The notes below the pieces were generated by a model. That model was not told where the DNA came from. It made no database searches and saw nothing but the letters and a program-made list of their open reading frames with translations. The position numbers and the translations under genes were made by a program. Shown here one piece after another: positions 1 to 44,300 of a stretch of 64,000 nucleotides of DNA. Origin of the DNA: Motacilla alba alba (Eukaryota > Chordata > Aves > Passeriformes > Motacillidae); assembly GCF_015832195.1 (NCBI RefSeq), contig NC_052026.1, positions 10,151,619 to 10,215,618 of the forward strand, written 5' to 3'. The stretch's first letter is position 1. The number at the start of each line of letters is the position of its first letter.

Positions 1-1205
1 GATATGGTAGTAATAATTTTAAAACTATGAGGATTGTGAAACTAGCGCTGTCCAATAAGCTAGCAACTTTTATTTGCCACAGAACAGATTTTTTTCAGAG
101 AAGATATTTATGAAATTAGAAGATATATTTATTAAGATCAGCAGGGACTACTTGGCTGAGGCAAATTTTAATTTCATGAATTTAAATCAGAGGTGTTTTG
201 TGAACCTAGATTAGATTTACAGTGTCATGAATTTAGGAGATACTGATGTAGTAGTTGGACTTACTGTTTCAAAAAGAAAGTAAAAACCTGTGATAGAAAT
301 GATGTTACATCAAAAGCAGGGAATAAAAAAATTGCAGGAAAAAAACCTTTTCCATATTTTATTTTAAATTTTATATATATTTTCCTGTTACTACTCAATT
401 CTTGATGCTGAAAATCCAAGCTTGTTTTAAATTTTACATATGTGAATAATTTAATCAGATTTTTGCTATAATAAATGTAACTTTTTTTAGACTCTGGTTC
501 CACATGTTGCTGGAGACCATTTACCTTGTGTTTTTCTGAAAGGGTAAAATCTGTCTTTTCATCTGAGAATGAGTAATCCTCAGCTGTATCTTATTTCTAG
601 CATATCTTTAGAAAGCTTAAAAAATGATGGAAATGTACTAAAAAAGGGATGTGAGGAAGAAATATGTGTATTTCTGTGATGTATTTCCAGAAAGGCTCTC
701 CTGGGGGGGCCAGGTAGATGCTGCAGCTCCTGGTGCTGCTGGTTCTGACTCAGAGCTCCTGCCCCAGCCCAGTCCAGGGCAGTTCCTCTCTGCCACGGGC
801 TCTGCTGCTCCTCCTGAGCTTCCCGTGGGCTGGGCTCTGTGCTCCAGCACTGCCTGGAGAGATGGTCACAGGAGATACATGGAAAAACCACATCCAACAC
901 ATGAAGTCATTTATATCTCTGGGTACTTTCTGGTACAGGTGTCAGATTTTAAACTTGACTTGTTTAAGCTCACTTGAAATAAGCTTGTTTCTCTTCTTAG
1001 GGCACGTGAAAGTAATTTGTGAATCTATAGAGTTTCACAGATTCCAGCTCAAAAATGCTGCCTTAACTAGGTGCTGCAGGATGATTATTTGGAAGAATAA
1101 ATATTTGATCTTCATGGTGGATTCTGTTATTTTAACTGTATATTAAAAATAGATAGTAAGCTTTTGCTTTCACCAATGTGTTAATGTCAATCTCTGTGAT
1201 TTTAG
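1..1205 (+). other. CHD9: CHD9 intron, 3' part
   Basis: This is non-coding sequence before the first CHD9 exon in the window, ending in a TTTTAG acceptor at 1205. It is AT-rich apart from a GC-rich block at about 690-870 that holds small overlapping open frames with no recognisable family. The preceding exon, which should encode the start of chromodomain 1, is not seen here and must lie to the left of the window. Confidence 0.8.
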
Positions 1206-34988
<33,783 letters not shown>

Positions 34989-35680
34989 CCCCAGACTCTG
35001 CACTTAAATTATAAACTGATTTTGAATTTATTCTTTAATTATTTCATTGTAAATAACCCAGTGTTGAGTGCATCAATGATTTACTGACCGAACATTTCAG
35101 TATTTGTTTAGAAGTGCAAACTGCTTTCAGAGACGTTTTGCATGTAATATTTCTTGAAGTTCATAAGTTTCTGAACTTGTATGTACTATCAAATACACAA
35201 TGGTGTAAAATTACAACAAAAGGCATTATAATTTTGTTGGGGGGTTAATTTTATGAAAATAATGCTCAAGTAAGAGCTGTATATTTAATATATTTGCAGT
35301 GAACACAGAATACTTTATGCATATTATTGATTTAATTTGAATATAGTTTTACAGCCTCCTTGACACTTATAATTTACAGATCAAAACTCAGCAATAATTT
35401 GGGCAGCTAATGAATGTCATGAAAGCTGTAGAATCTACATCACCATCCATTGCTTTAATTACATGAAAATGCTCTAGTGTTGTGATGCACTGCTGTTTCC
35501 AATTCAGGTACAAGTGTGTTTAAAAGAAGATAAATTTTTCCCAATTAGCCAATTAAACTGGCTACCTGTTACCTCAGCTGAGTTAGTTTAGGAAGTTTAC
35601 ATTGGTTTCTATTACTTGTTTTCAGGTTTTGTTTTGTTTTCTAAAGACATCCTGTATGGCATGTTAAAATCTGAGTTACT

Positions 35681-35775
35681 TGAGATAAGACTGTTGGGGT
35701 TTTCTTTCCCCCTTATTGCAGCTGTTCACTTTGACAGCAGTAAGGGGAAAATAAAGCAAAAACTGTCTTATCTCA
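35681..35775 (+). ncRNA. Long hairpin, candidate microRNA precursor
   Basis: The two ends, TGAGATAAGAC and GTCTTATCTCA, are perfect complements, and the pairing continues inward in register. Of 39 opposed positions (35681-35719 against 35775-35737), 33 pair, two of them G-U, with six mismatches and no bulge; the terminal loop is about 17 nt. This is typical precursor-microRNA geometry. No known microRNA seed was recognised. It lies about 690 nt after the CHD9 stop codon on the same strand. A palindromic transposon remnant or a structural 3' UTR element is the main alternative. Confidence 0.5.
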
Positions 35776-37018
35776 TGCTACTTGGCACCATGTAGGTCTA
35801 TTTAGTTTACACCTTGCAAAGTTTTGGGCTCCCTCTGCAGAATTAAAAGTCCCAAAATGAGGAGTAGTTTCCCCAAGACTCAGAAGAGGCAAACTGTCAT
35901 AAAGTGCCACTGAAAAGACCTTTCAACACTGCATAATTCATGTAAAAATTGTTTGTTTGCTTTGTTTGTGTAGATTTCTATTTGTGTTTTATGTCATAAA
36001 ACCTCCTGGAGTTCCCAGTTAATAATGATAAATAAAGTACAGATAGTTTTGAACTCCTTTTGAGTTTAAACTTCTCTGCAGATTTAAATCTGACTAAATA
36101 TTATCCAAAATCATTATTGGGATATCACTTCATATATTATGCTGAGTTACCCACTAAAGAAAAAAGCACTTTGAATAGTAAGGAAGACAAAATATTCCTA
36201 GAAACCACAGTAACAGGGCATAAGGCATCTGTTTCAAGTCCAAATCCTTAGAACCCTTTACTATATAAAATCTGTCTAAGATTTGATGTGTGATATGATT
36301 CCTCCTTCTTCTTAAGCTGCTATTACTCTGACACAGTCGAGGCCCAGATTCACATTTACAGAACTTCTGAACTGACTGAGACTTCAGGTGACCTTGGTTA
36401 TATCATTTGCGGTCCAAGAATAGGCAAGTGTTAAGAGAAAATAGATACAGGTACTAGTGAAAGTCATGGAAAAAGCTTTACAAAGGGATAAATTTAAAAA
36501 TAAAAAACAAAAACTGTATATTTTGATATAGTTCTGTTGCTTGCTTGTACAGTAAAACAACTGTGTTGTTTTTTATCAAGAACTTTACCAATGAAATATA
36601 AGTTTCTATGTGCAAAATGACTAGCCCCATGATTAGAAGCAGTATTAGATGTAATTACACAATTATACAAGTACCATTTGGATTGTGCTGGTTACGTATT
36701 TTCCCAGATAGTATTCTGATTTTTGGCCCTTCATGCAGTGTCTTAGCAATAGTGAAAATCAAAAACTGCCAAGAGAAGGGGGTAGCCAATTCTTCATCAT
36801 TAAAAGAAAAAGTATTTCATATTTAATATTTTGCCCTTTGTGTAATATAGCACTTTTATTTAACTAGGATGCATCTATGAAATAGCCAAAGTTTTACAAG
36901 CAGTTATTAACTTCGTTTGCTGATGGAGTATGTCAACAATACCATCACTTCCCACCCTTCCCCCACAAAACAAGTCCTAAATCTTGTGGCTAAAACCTAA
37001 TTTATATCAGATTTATGA

Positions 37019-37024
37019 AATAAA
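37019..37024 (+). terminator. CHD9: Candidate CHD9 polyadenylation signal AATAAA
   Basis: A canonical hexamer about 2.03 kb after the stop codon, followed within 20-50 nt by a T/GT-rich stretch (around 37045-37075). It is one of several candidates; an ATTAAA at 37561-37566 could mark a longer form. Confidence 0.45.
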
Positions 37025-37599
37025 GTATTTTCCTATTATGGTCAAGTAAGTTTGGTTACTGTTCTAGTGATTCTTTCTATGTAATAAGGCAATTACAGTT
37101 TCAAGTAATGAAGGCTGGTGTAGACTTGAACATAATTATATTTGGGTTATTTTTCATCAGTTTGATCCAGAGGGGGGGAAAAAAAAGTGTCCCACTATCA
37201 GCTAAACTATATGCAAATACGGTTGTATAAAGTTAAGGGTTATAAGGAAACCTCAGTAGAATTACACTAATACTGAAGTTAAAATTAAAAGGATATCCAA
37301 GGTGATGATAAAGTGTGTGTTGGTAGTTACTAAAAAAACCTTAGCTGTTATTGCCTTGTATTTCTATCCCTTGTTTCAGGCTTCATGATCCAAGTCTTAG
37401 TCCAGGTTTTTTTTGGACATTTGCAATATTTGCCAGTTGTGTTCTGTGTAGTCTGAATTTGCTTTCTGTAGTTGAACAAGCGTCTTAAAAAGTCATTTGT
37501 AATTTATTGAATTACTTTCTATGATGTTCTATAGAGCAAATGGAAGTTTAATTATTTTTTATTAAACATATTCTTTGACTACCCGTGATGTCGGCCTCA

Positions 37600-40500
37600 G
37601 TATGTGAAAGTAATGCTGTGTAAGGATTAAACATGGATCTTCCAGCAGCAAAACTCAGGTTTCAGTGCTAAGTTTTAAAACTGTAATTATTCTTAAGGCC
37701 TTAAAAAACCCTGCAAACAAGCCAAGGACATAACACGCCTACTGCCCAAGACCACGGTTTACTCTTGTATAATTTTACTGGGAATCAATTGTCTCTAGTT
37801 CTCTTATCTTACAATCAAACCAGCTGTTACTCCCACCCTTCAGTAGTTATGGTTAGAAAAGAATTCTGGGTTCTGGTTCTGGGCCAAATGTTACCTTAAT
37901 TTTAGATAAGCATGTTGGCAGTGAAGTAAGTACCTTTTCAGCCTTAAAAAAAAAAAAAAAAAAAAAAGTTGCATTACTTTCCACATCCTTATTAAAGCTT
38001 TTAATTGTGTACACAGCACTTAACTATTGCATGTATTTCACACAGGGGACAGACATTGCTCCTGAACCCAAGTTAGTTCCTGCTTGTCCTGTGCACCTGG
38101 CATTGCATTTGAATGATTCAATGGTATCCTTATTTATTTCAGCCTGAATTTTGTCTTCATATCCTGATCATCCTTTTTGAGCTTCTGCAGATGTGTATAC
38201 AGGTGATAGAAATTTACATATACATATGAGCTCTGTTTTCAACTTCTCTTTTCCATGGAAATCCTGCAAAATCTCTGATAGTATTTTTTAAAATTAGTTT
38301 TAGAATCCAGTCTTCTTGATCTACAAATTAAAATACAAGAATCTATTTTTCAATGGAAATATTTCCTAGAAAGGTGACCTAGGCACTATATTGGTGGTTA
38401 GTTTTAGGCACTCCATTGAAATGTTTCCAAACAGTATGTGGGGTAAGATGATTAGATAAGACTCTTAACAAGGTGTCCAGGGAAAAGTCCTGTCCTATTT
38501 GTTTTATTTTGTGTCTGAGAAAATGATTTGTGCAGTGTTATTTAGTAATACATTTTTCATGGATTGCTCAGTGTGACCGTGCTGATCACCCATTAAAATA
38601 AGGTTTGATGAGGATCTAATGCAAGCTGTAGCAAGATGAAATGTGCCTGGTGCTCAGGGTTAATATAAAGGGATCTGCACAGTAGTGTTACATTAACTTA
38701 TTTGTGATGTGCGAGTTACTAACAGCTAGTTTTATAGGCAGTTTCTGATCTAGTTCTATTACATCTATAATTACCTTCCACATGAGCAGGCTGTTTCAGT
38801 GCAATGTGGGATTTACACTGCTGTAGCTGACCAGCATTTATAATTTTACATCTGTGCGTTGTTGGGACCTTGGGCTGGTGCTGTTGTCTGTGGAGCAGAC
38901 TAATTGTACTGCTGTAGCCACAAGAGTTTACAAAATAACTGTCCTGGCTTATCTAAATGTCCCTAATGTTGCACAAACAGGCAGTATCATTTTCTTTGTT
39001 ACATTTAGAGGAAAAGGAAATAAAGATAACAGCTTTCCAAGTTCTTTTTATTACTTTATTTTCGTTTTTTTTTCTTTTTTTATTGGATGCTGCCTCCTTT
39101 CAGGTTTTTTTCATGCAAGGAAGGATGGAAAATGTACTGCCCAAGATCCTTCATGAAGTTAAACTGGAAAATGAGGACTCGTTTGCTCTGCCTCCTGTGT
39201 GCTTCCAGTGTGAGTGCACAATTCTCCTTAGTGCTCCAGGTAAGGTCTCCTGAATCAAAGGGAGGCTGGTTTGGGAAATTCTTGGGATCCTAATGACAGA
39301 TACAGTGTCATCATCTAGAGAGATGAGAGCACTTTCCCTAGTGCGCACCGAAACTGGTAATGGTAACACTGTTTTCTGCTCTCCGACGATAAAAGCGTTT
39401 GATTTGTCAGCTCCTCTGCTTGACGGTGATTGACCTGTGTGCAGCAGCTCAAAGCAAGGGGCAAGAGCATGCTCATGGGGAAGATTTCTGAGACTACAGC
39501 ACAGTAAAAAATGTATGTTACTGGGGGGTAGCCAAGCAGCTGTGAGGGACTGGGGCTGAGAGGGTGTTTGTGGCTGTTACTTGTCATACTGGTAGATCTA
39601 GCACCTAGCAGTAGTCAAAATCATTCAAATAATTAACATGCCATATGAGGGTAACTCTTTACTATTCTTGCATCTTTTTAAGGGGATGAGTGGGAGGGAA
39701 TGAGGGGAGAAGTGGAGAAATAAATGAAGCTAAGTCCTCAGGGATGAAAAAGATTTTGCTGAGATGTTTCTTGTCTGAGTTTTCAGTACACCATTAAGTG
39801 AAAACTTTTCAAAAAAGTTTTCTACACAAGAGCAGTCAAGTTAAACCATTTCTTCATGAAGTCCCGATGCATGAAACCATAGGGAAGTACACAAGTGTAA
39901 TCACAGCATAATAATCTTCCCTTTAACCTCAGCTTTATCTTTCAATATTGTGAGGGTTTGATCTTCCTTTTTTTTAATATGAAGGATTTTTAAAGAGCAG
40001 ATGAATATTTCTTAGTAGAAATTAAATGCTGTAGTAAGTTACTGAGTTATTGCTGCTTTGTGTTTTAGCAGATGCTGTAAATTTAGCTAAACAGAAAAGC
40101 CCTACATCATTTATATAGTCTTATGGGTGGCAGAGAGCTTCCCATCAATGCTCTGCATAACTAGGAGCAGGAACTTGGCCTCACTACGAAGTTCATAGCT
40201 CCTCTGTGTTATTAAAAAATATGTAAGATGAAATACAACCTAATCAGTCGTTTTTAATGCAAGTTGTTCTGGTAGTCTGGGGGCTGCAGGTTTGGGGGGG
40301 ACCATGCTGGCATCACCATCTTCCAGTGCCAGCTCGGGCTTTCTGCAGTTCTCAGTGCTGGGTACCAGTGTGTATTTGTGTCCTGAATCACATCTCAGGT
40401 CAATCAGATCATCTTTCTTTTCTTTACGTTTCTTTTTTTTTTTTTTTTCCCTGAAGCTTTCAGTGTTCACCAAATACCAGTAATACAAAATCATGGTGAC

Positions 40501-40670
40501 AGAGTCAATAAATCTGTTTTAATCAAGTGCAGCCTGTTTTACTGATCACTTAATTGACGTGTACCTGCTCTAGGAGTTAAATCTTATTTTTGGCAGCCTC
40601 CTCTCTGCTCGGTTGGGACTTGACCAGTGGAAGCTATTTCTGTCTCTCTTTCCTACCCCTCACTGCCTAT
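37600..40670. other. Intergenic region between CHD9 and RBL2
   Basis: AT-rich spacer of about 3 kb. It has an A22 tract at 37946-37967 and a pyrimidine-rich run at about 40410-40450. Apart from one exon-like segment at 39104-39239 there is no supported gene. The small open frames have no recognisable family. Confidence 0.6.
39104..39239 (+). other. Exon-like segment of unknown gene
   Basis: A long polypyrimidine tract (about 39040-39100) ends in CTTTCAG, and 136 bases later there is a consensus donor CCAG|GTAAGG. The segment is open in a frame encoding about 40 residues (MENVLPKILHEVKLENED is its core), which match nothing recognised. It could be an alternative first-intron exon of RBL2, a readthrough exon of CHD9, part of a long non-coding RNA, or a chance pseudo-exon. 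Confidence 0.25.
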
Positions 40671-40880
40671 GTACAGCCTGTACCCCGCACAGTGTGTGTG
40701 TGTACAGCCTGTACCCTGTGTACATGTTTGTGTATATATTTGTGTACAGCCCGTACCCGGCACTCTGTGTACAGATTTGCGTATATTTGTGTATATATTT
40801 GTGTACAGCCCGTAGCCCGCACTCTGTGTGTATATTTGTACATATTTGTGTATATTTTTGTGTGTATATTTGTGCCCAGC
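40671..40880. repeat. Degenerate minisatellite upstream of RBL2
   Basis: The motif GTACAGCC(T/C)GTA(C/G)CC occurs at 40671, 40702, 40744 and 40803, separated by TGTGTATATTTG-type sequence. The last two units are 59 bp apart; earlier spacing is 31 and 42 bp. The open frames crossing it are rich in Tyr, Val and Cys because of the repeat and are not taken as genes. Confidence 0.75.
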
Positions 40881-41015
40881 CCCTCCCGGCCCTGGCCGCT
40901 CCCTGCCCGTTCCGGGCTCCCCTCACGGCCCCGGCCCCGCCCCGCCCGGGGCTCGCGCGCGCTCCCGCTCCGTGCCGCGCGCGCGCCTCGCGGTGCGTCG
41001 TAGGAGCGCGCGCCG

Positions 41016-41124
41016 TGCGCCTGCGCGCGGGCGGGGCGGGCGGGCGGGCGGTCGCCCCGCGGGCCAATGAGCGCGCGCGGTGCGCGGCGGGGGCGGGGCC
41101 CGTGCCTCGGTGTTTGGATTCGAA
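41016..41124 (+). promoter_or_regulatory. RBL2: RBL2 core promoter motif cluster
   Basis: In order: an NRF1-like TGCGCCTGCGC (41016-41026), a GC box (about 41031-41040), a CCAAT box for NF-Y (41064-41068), GGGCGGGGCC for Sp1 (41091-41100), and TTCGAA (41119-41124), which matches a CHR-type cell-cycle element. Start of transcription is likely between about 41100 and 41180. Motif identity is read from sequence; binding is inferred. Confidence 0.45.
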
Positions 41125-41191
41125 CGCGCGGGGCGGCGGCGCAGGCGCGGTGCGCGGAGCGCGGCGCTGCCCCCCAGCGGCGGGGTGCGGC

Positions 41192-41386
41192 ATGGCGGGC
41201 GAGGACGCGGCCGGAGCCGAGCCGGGTCCCGCGGGGGGCGCCGCCGCCGCCCCGTCCCCGCCGAGCGAGGACGGCGAGACCCGGCAGCGCTACGAGGAGC
41301 TATGCAGGAGCCTCAACATGGACGAGCGCGCCCGCGCCGAGGCCTGGCTGAGCTACCAGAGCATGAGGCGCAACTACACCCTGGAG
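41192..41386 (+). CDS. RBL2: RBL2 exon 1
   Basis: Starts at ATG in GCGGCATGG context and ends GAG|GTGAGG. It encodes MAGEDAAGAEPGPAGG, a low-complexity N-terminus that differs from mammals, then RYEELCRSLNMDERARAEAW and a helix ending NYTLE, which is conserved. The 1,299-base intron starts within the CpG island and carries a short tandem repeat near 41755-41787. Confidence 0.95.
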
Positions 41387-44300
41387 GTGAGGGGGGTGAC
41401 GGGGCCGCGGCCGGCCCGGGGGGAGCGCGGCGGGACGCGCGGGTGGAGTGCGGAGGGAAGGGACGGCGGTGGAGGCGCGGCGGCCTCTCCCTCGCACCGC
41501 CCGGCCTCTCCCTCGCACCACCCCGTCGCAATTTGGAGTCGTAGCGGCGGAAAGGTGTTAAAAATGGAAGAGCCCCCCTAGCTGTGGCGCTTCGGCTCCC
41601 CGCGGTTCGGCCGGGGAGCGGCGCGGTGGCCTCGGCCAGCGCCGCTCCGCAGCCGCGCGGGGCCCGCCGAGATGCCCGGCGCAGGTGTGACCGCGTTTGT
41701 TAGCTGTGCTCTGGGGGCTTGCGCGGCCGCGACACGGCCCGGGCTGGGGACTGAAGGGTAAAAGGTAAAGGGCAAAAGGTAAAGGGTTGTCGCGTCGTTC
41801 TTGAAAACAGGAACACGCGGTGACGCGCCCGGGAGCTTCGGAAGCGCCTTTTATCGGTGCCTTCCTATGGCAAAGGTGGCGCTTGTGATAACCCCCGGCA
41901 GTTCCCGCGTCCCCCAGCGCTGCCCTCGGTGAGCGGGCGGCTCTCGGGGCAGGGCTCGGCGCTGCGGGGCCGCGGCCGCCCGTGCGGGGAGGAGGAGCCG
42001 CTCCGGCAGCGCCGCTGTCACATCGCGGGCGGGCGGCGATGCTCGGGAGCGAGCCTGGCCGTGCCCCCGGCGGTGTGCGCTCACCCGCGGCACCACGGAC
42101 CCCGACAAAACCACAGCGTCGGATTCAGTCTGGCCCCTTGTTTTACCGGTCCTTTTTTCCACTGAGGTGTTACTCTTTTATCAAAGACGGAGAATAAAAT
42201 TTCAAGTGCTTATTTTCTGTCTTTAGGTACCAGATTGAATAATTATTCTGCTGTGTAATACAGAGCAAAAGGGGAGTGACGTTTTTCTTTTCCTGCTGTC
42301 TGTTCAGGGCAGAAGAATGTTTAGGTTTGGTTTTTTTTTTCTTTGCCTTTTTCTTTTAAATTCAAGCTGTACAAAATGCTGTAGAACAACACTAAAAGTA
42401 CATTTTCATATACTCAAAATATATTTCACACTTTGAGTCAAATGTGAAATTTGGTAGCTAGTAGGTTTAGTTTTGATGCAGTTCAGTGTTTAGTGTCTAT
42501 TTAGCACCTGTTTTGTTGCAGTTAAAAACCCAAAGCACAACAGAAGTTTGAAACAACGAATGAACTCTCACTGGTTGAACTTCATCTGTTCAGGGCACAG
42601 TGCTTTTCCCCGATGTTGGGGTAGCTGAAAAGCATGTTTTTCTTTTCAGTGCAGTTTTTTAGATGCCTGATGTTTTGATTCACAGGGAAATGACATGCAT
42701 TGGCTGGCTTGTGCCTTGTACGTGGCTTGCAGGAAAGCAGTTCCAACTGTGAGCAGGGGAACAGCAGAAGGAAATTATGTATCCTTAACCAGAATCCTGC
42801 GCTGTTCAGACCAAAGGTAACTTTTATTCTTGCTCGTTTTTAGACACTTACAAAATCTCAAAGAGTGCTTATCACCTTGTCAAATTGGAAATAGAGAATA
42901 AAAGCTAAATGTGTTTCTTGTTTCCTGCTTTTGAAGATAGGCTTTATATCCCCAGAATGTTTGTGCTATAGCTCACTGCCACAGAAGTAGGGCAGCTCTT
43001 TTGGCTCAGTACTATGTTCATAAAAACACTGGTTTTCAAAATAAGAGATTGACTTCCTTCAATCAAAGGAGAAAGAAGCCAGTCACTGAAGAGCAGTCAC
43101 TTCTGGGGGTGTGCAGAGTGTGAACTTCTCACATGAGAAAACATTTGTAGTTCACTGTGAAAATGTTCACAAGATTTATCTCCATTTTTGCATAAGAAAA
43201 CTTCACTTTTCACATGGTTTTGCTAAAGTCACTAAATGAGGTTAGAATCTGATGAGAAAATTTGTGTCAAATGTTTATGTCCATAAAGTAATAAAGAAAA
43301 GCTTCTGAAGTAATTGAATTTATTTATTAACAATCTCACTGTGTTCTAAAAATTCCATAGATTGTCACAAAATAAAGAATGAATGTTCTTATATACTTCA
43401 TATCCCATTTCCTCTGCTGTTGAAGCATTGCTGCAAAAGTGTTCCTTTATAAGCTTTTGTTTTCCAAATTAGAAATTCAGGGTATTAAATGTTGATAAAT
43501 TGGTTCTGTGATCTGGGCTATCGAGACTAATAACACTGAAAAAGAAGGTGTACTTAAAGAAGTAGAAAAGGAATTAAAGCCAGATTTGCAAAGTGCAATT
43601 TACTAAAACCTAAGAGGTTTTTCACACCTTGTAGAATATTCTTAGCATTGTTGAACTTACAGGTTGTTTTATTTAAATTAATAAATTATTCAGAAAAAAC
43701 GAGACAAGTCTGATTTCAGATTAATCTAACTGTTGGAGTTTATTTTGTCTTTGTGAGAAGATGCCAGACATGTGAGTACATAGTTAATGTGGTTATCAGC
43801 CGAGGATCTAAAAATATTTCACGAGCTGTCTGAGCTCAGCCGTGTTTATGGGTGAAGGACTGGCTCTGAGTTCATTGTCATGTTTGCAGTGCCACCATTT
43901 CATCAGTAGTTTGGGCAGTAGAAATTCCATTTTTGTTGAAAATGTAGCGTTTATTTCTGCAGGAGAAGCAAACAGCCTTTCTGATCTAACCCGTTTGGCA
44001 TTTGCAGCTTGATCGAGTTTTTTAACAAGATGAAGAAGTGGGAAGACATGGCAAATCTACCATCCCAGTTCAGAGAGAGAACTGAGAGATTGGAAAGGAA
44101 CTTCACTGTTTCTGCAGTCATTTTTAAGAAGTATGAGCCCATTTTTCAGGACATTTTCAGGTATCCTCAAGAAGATCAACCTCGTCAGCAGAGAGGAAGG
44201 AAACAGAGGTGTGTTTCTGTTATTTCCAAGTCTGGAAATAACAGTAATGTAGAGCACTACTTTAGTGAAAATATAATGAAGTTGCTTGGTTGTCTTAGTT

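Larger units (their letters stand above)
34989..37600 (+). other. CHD9: CHD9 3' UTR (end uncertain)
   Basis: AT-rich sequence follows the stop codon. It contains a Pumilio-type element TGTAAATA at 35048-35055, a long hairpin at 35681-35775, and possible polyadenylation signals AATAAA at 35750-35755, 36031-36036, 36499-36504 and 37019-37024, plus ATTAAA at 37561-37566. The last two have GT-rich sequence downstream and would give a UTR of about 2.0-2.6 kb, a usual size for this gene. Which ones are used cannot be seen. Confidence 0.6.
40880..42110. promoter_or_regulatory. RBL2: CpG island covering the RBL2 promoter, exon 1 and start of intron 1
   Basis: Base composition changes abruptly at about 40880 from AT/TG-rich repeat to very GC-rich sequence dense in CpG, and returns to AT-rich near 42110. 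It contains the RBL2 start codon at 41192. No TATA box is placed at a suitable distance, which fits a dispersed-start CpG-island promoter. Confidence 0.85.

Noticed and set aside
651..1146. Open frames with a Leu-rich, signal-peptide-like start (718) in the first intron
   Set aside because: The hydrophobic run comes from a CTG/CTC-rich patch. There is no domain or splice support and several frames overlap it.
1..1205. The CHD9 exon for the first half of chromodomain 1
   Set aside because: Its expected peptide was looked for in the three + frames and not found, so it must lie outside the window.
37946..37967. A22 tract as the tail of a retrocopy
   Set aside because: No gene-like sequence ends there, and no flanking duplication or upstream poly(A) signal at the right distance was seen. 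A simple homopolymer is enough.
40660..41193. A 177-codon - strand open frame across the RBL2 promoter
   Set aside because: The Pro/Arg/Ala-rich part comes from CpG-island composition and the rest from the repeat. No family was recognised.
40613..41581. A 322-codon open frame running from the minisatellite through RBL2 exon 1 into intron 1
   Set aside because: It contains the true RBL2 exon 1 peptide, but its upstream part is translated repeat and its end is read-through of the donor at 41387. The conserved protein starts at 41192.
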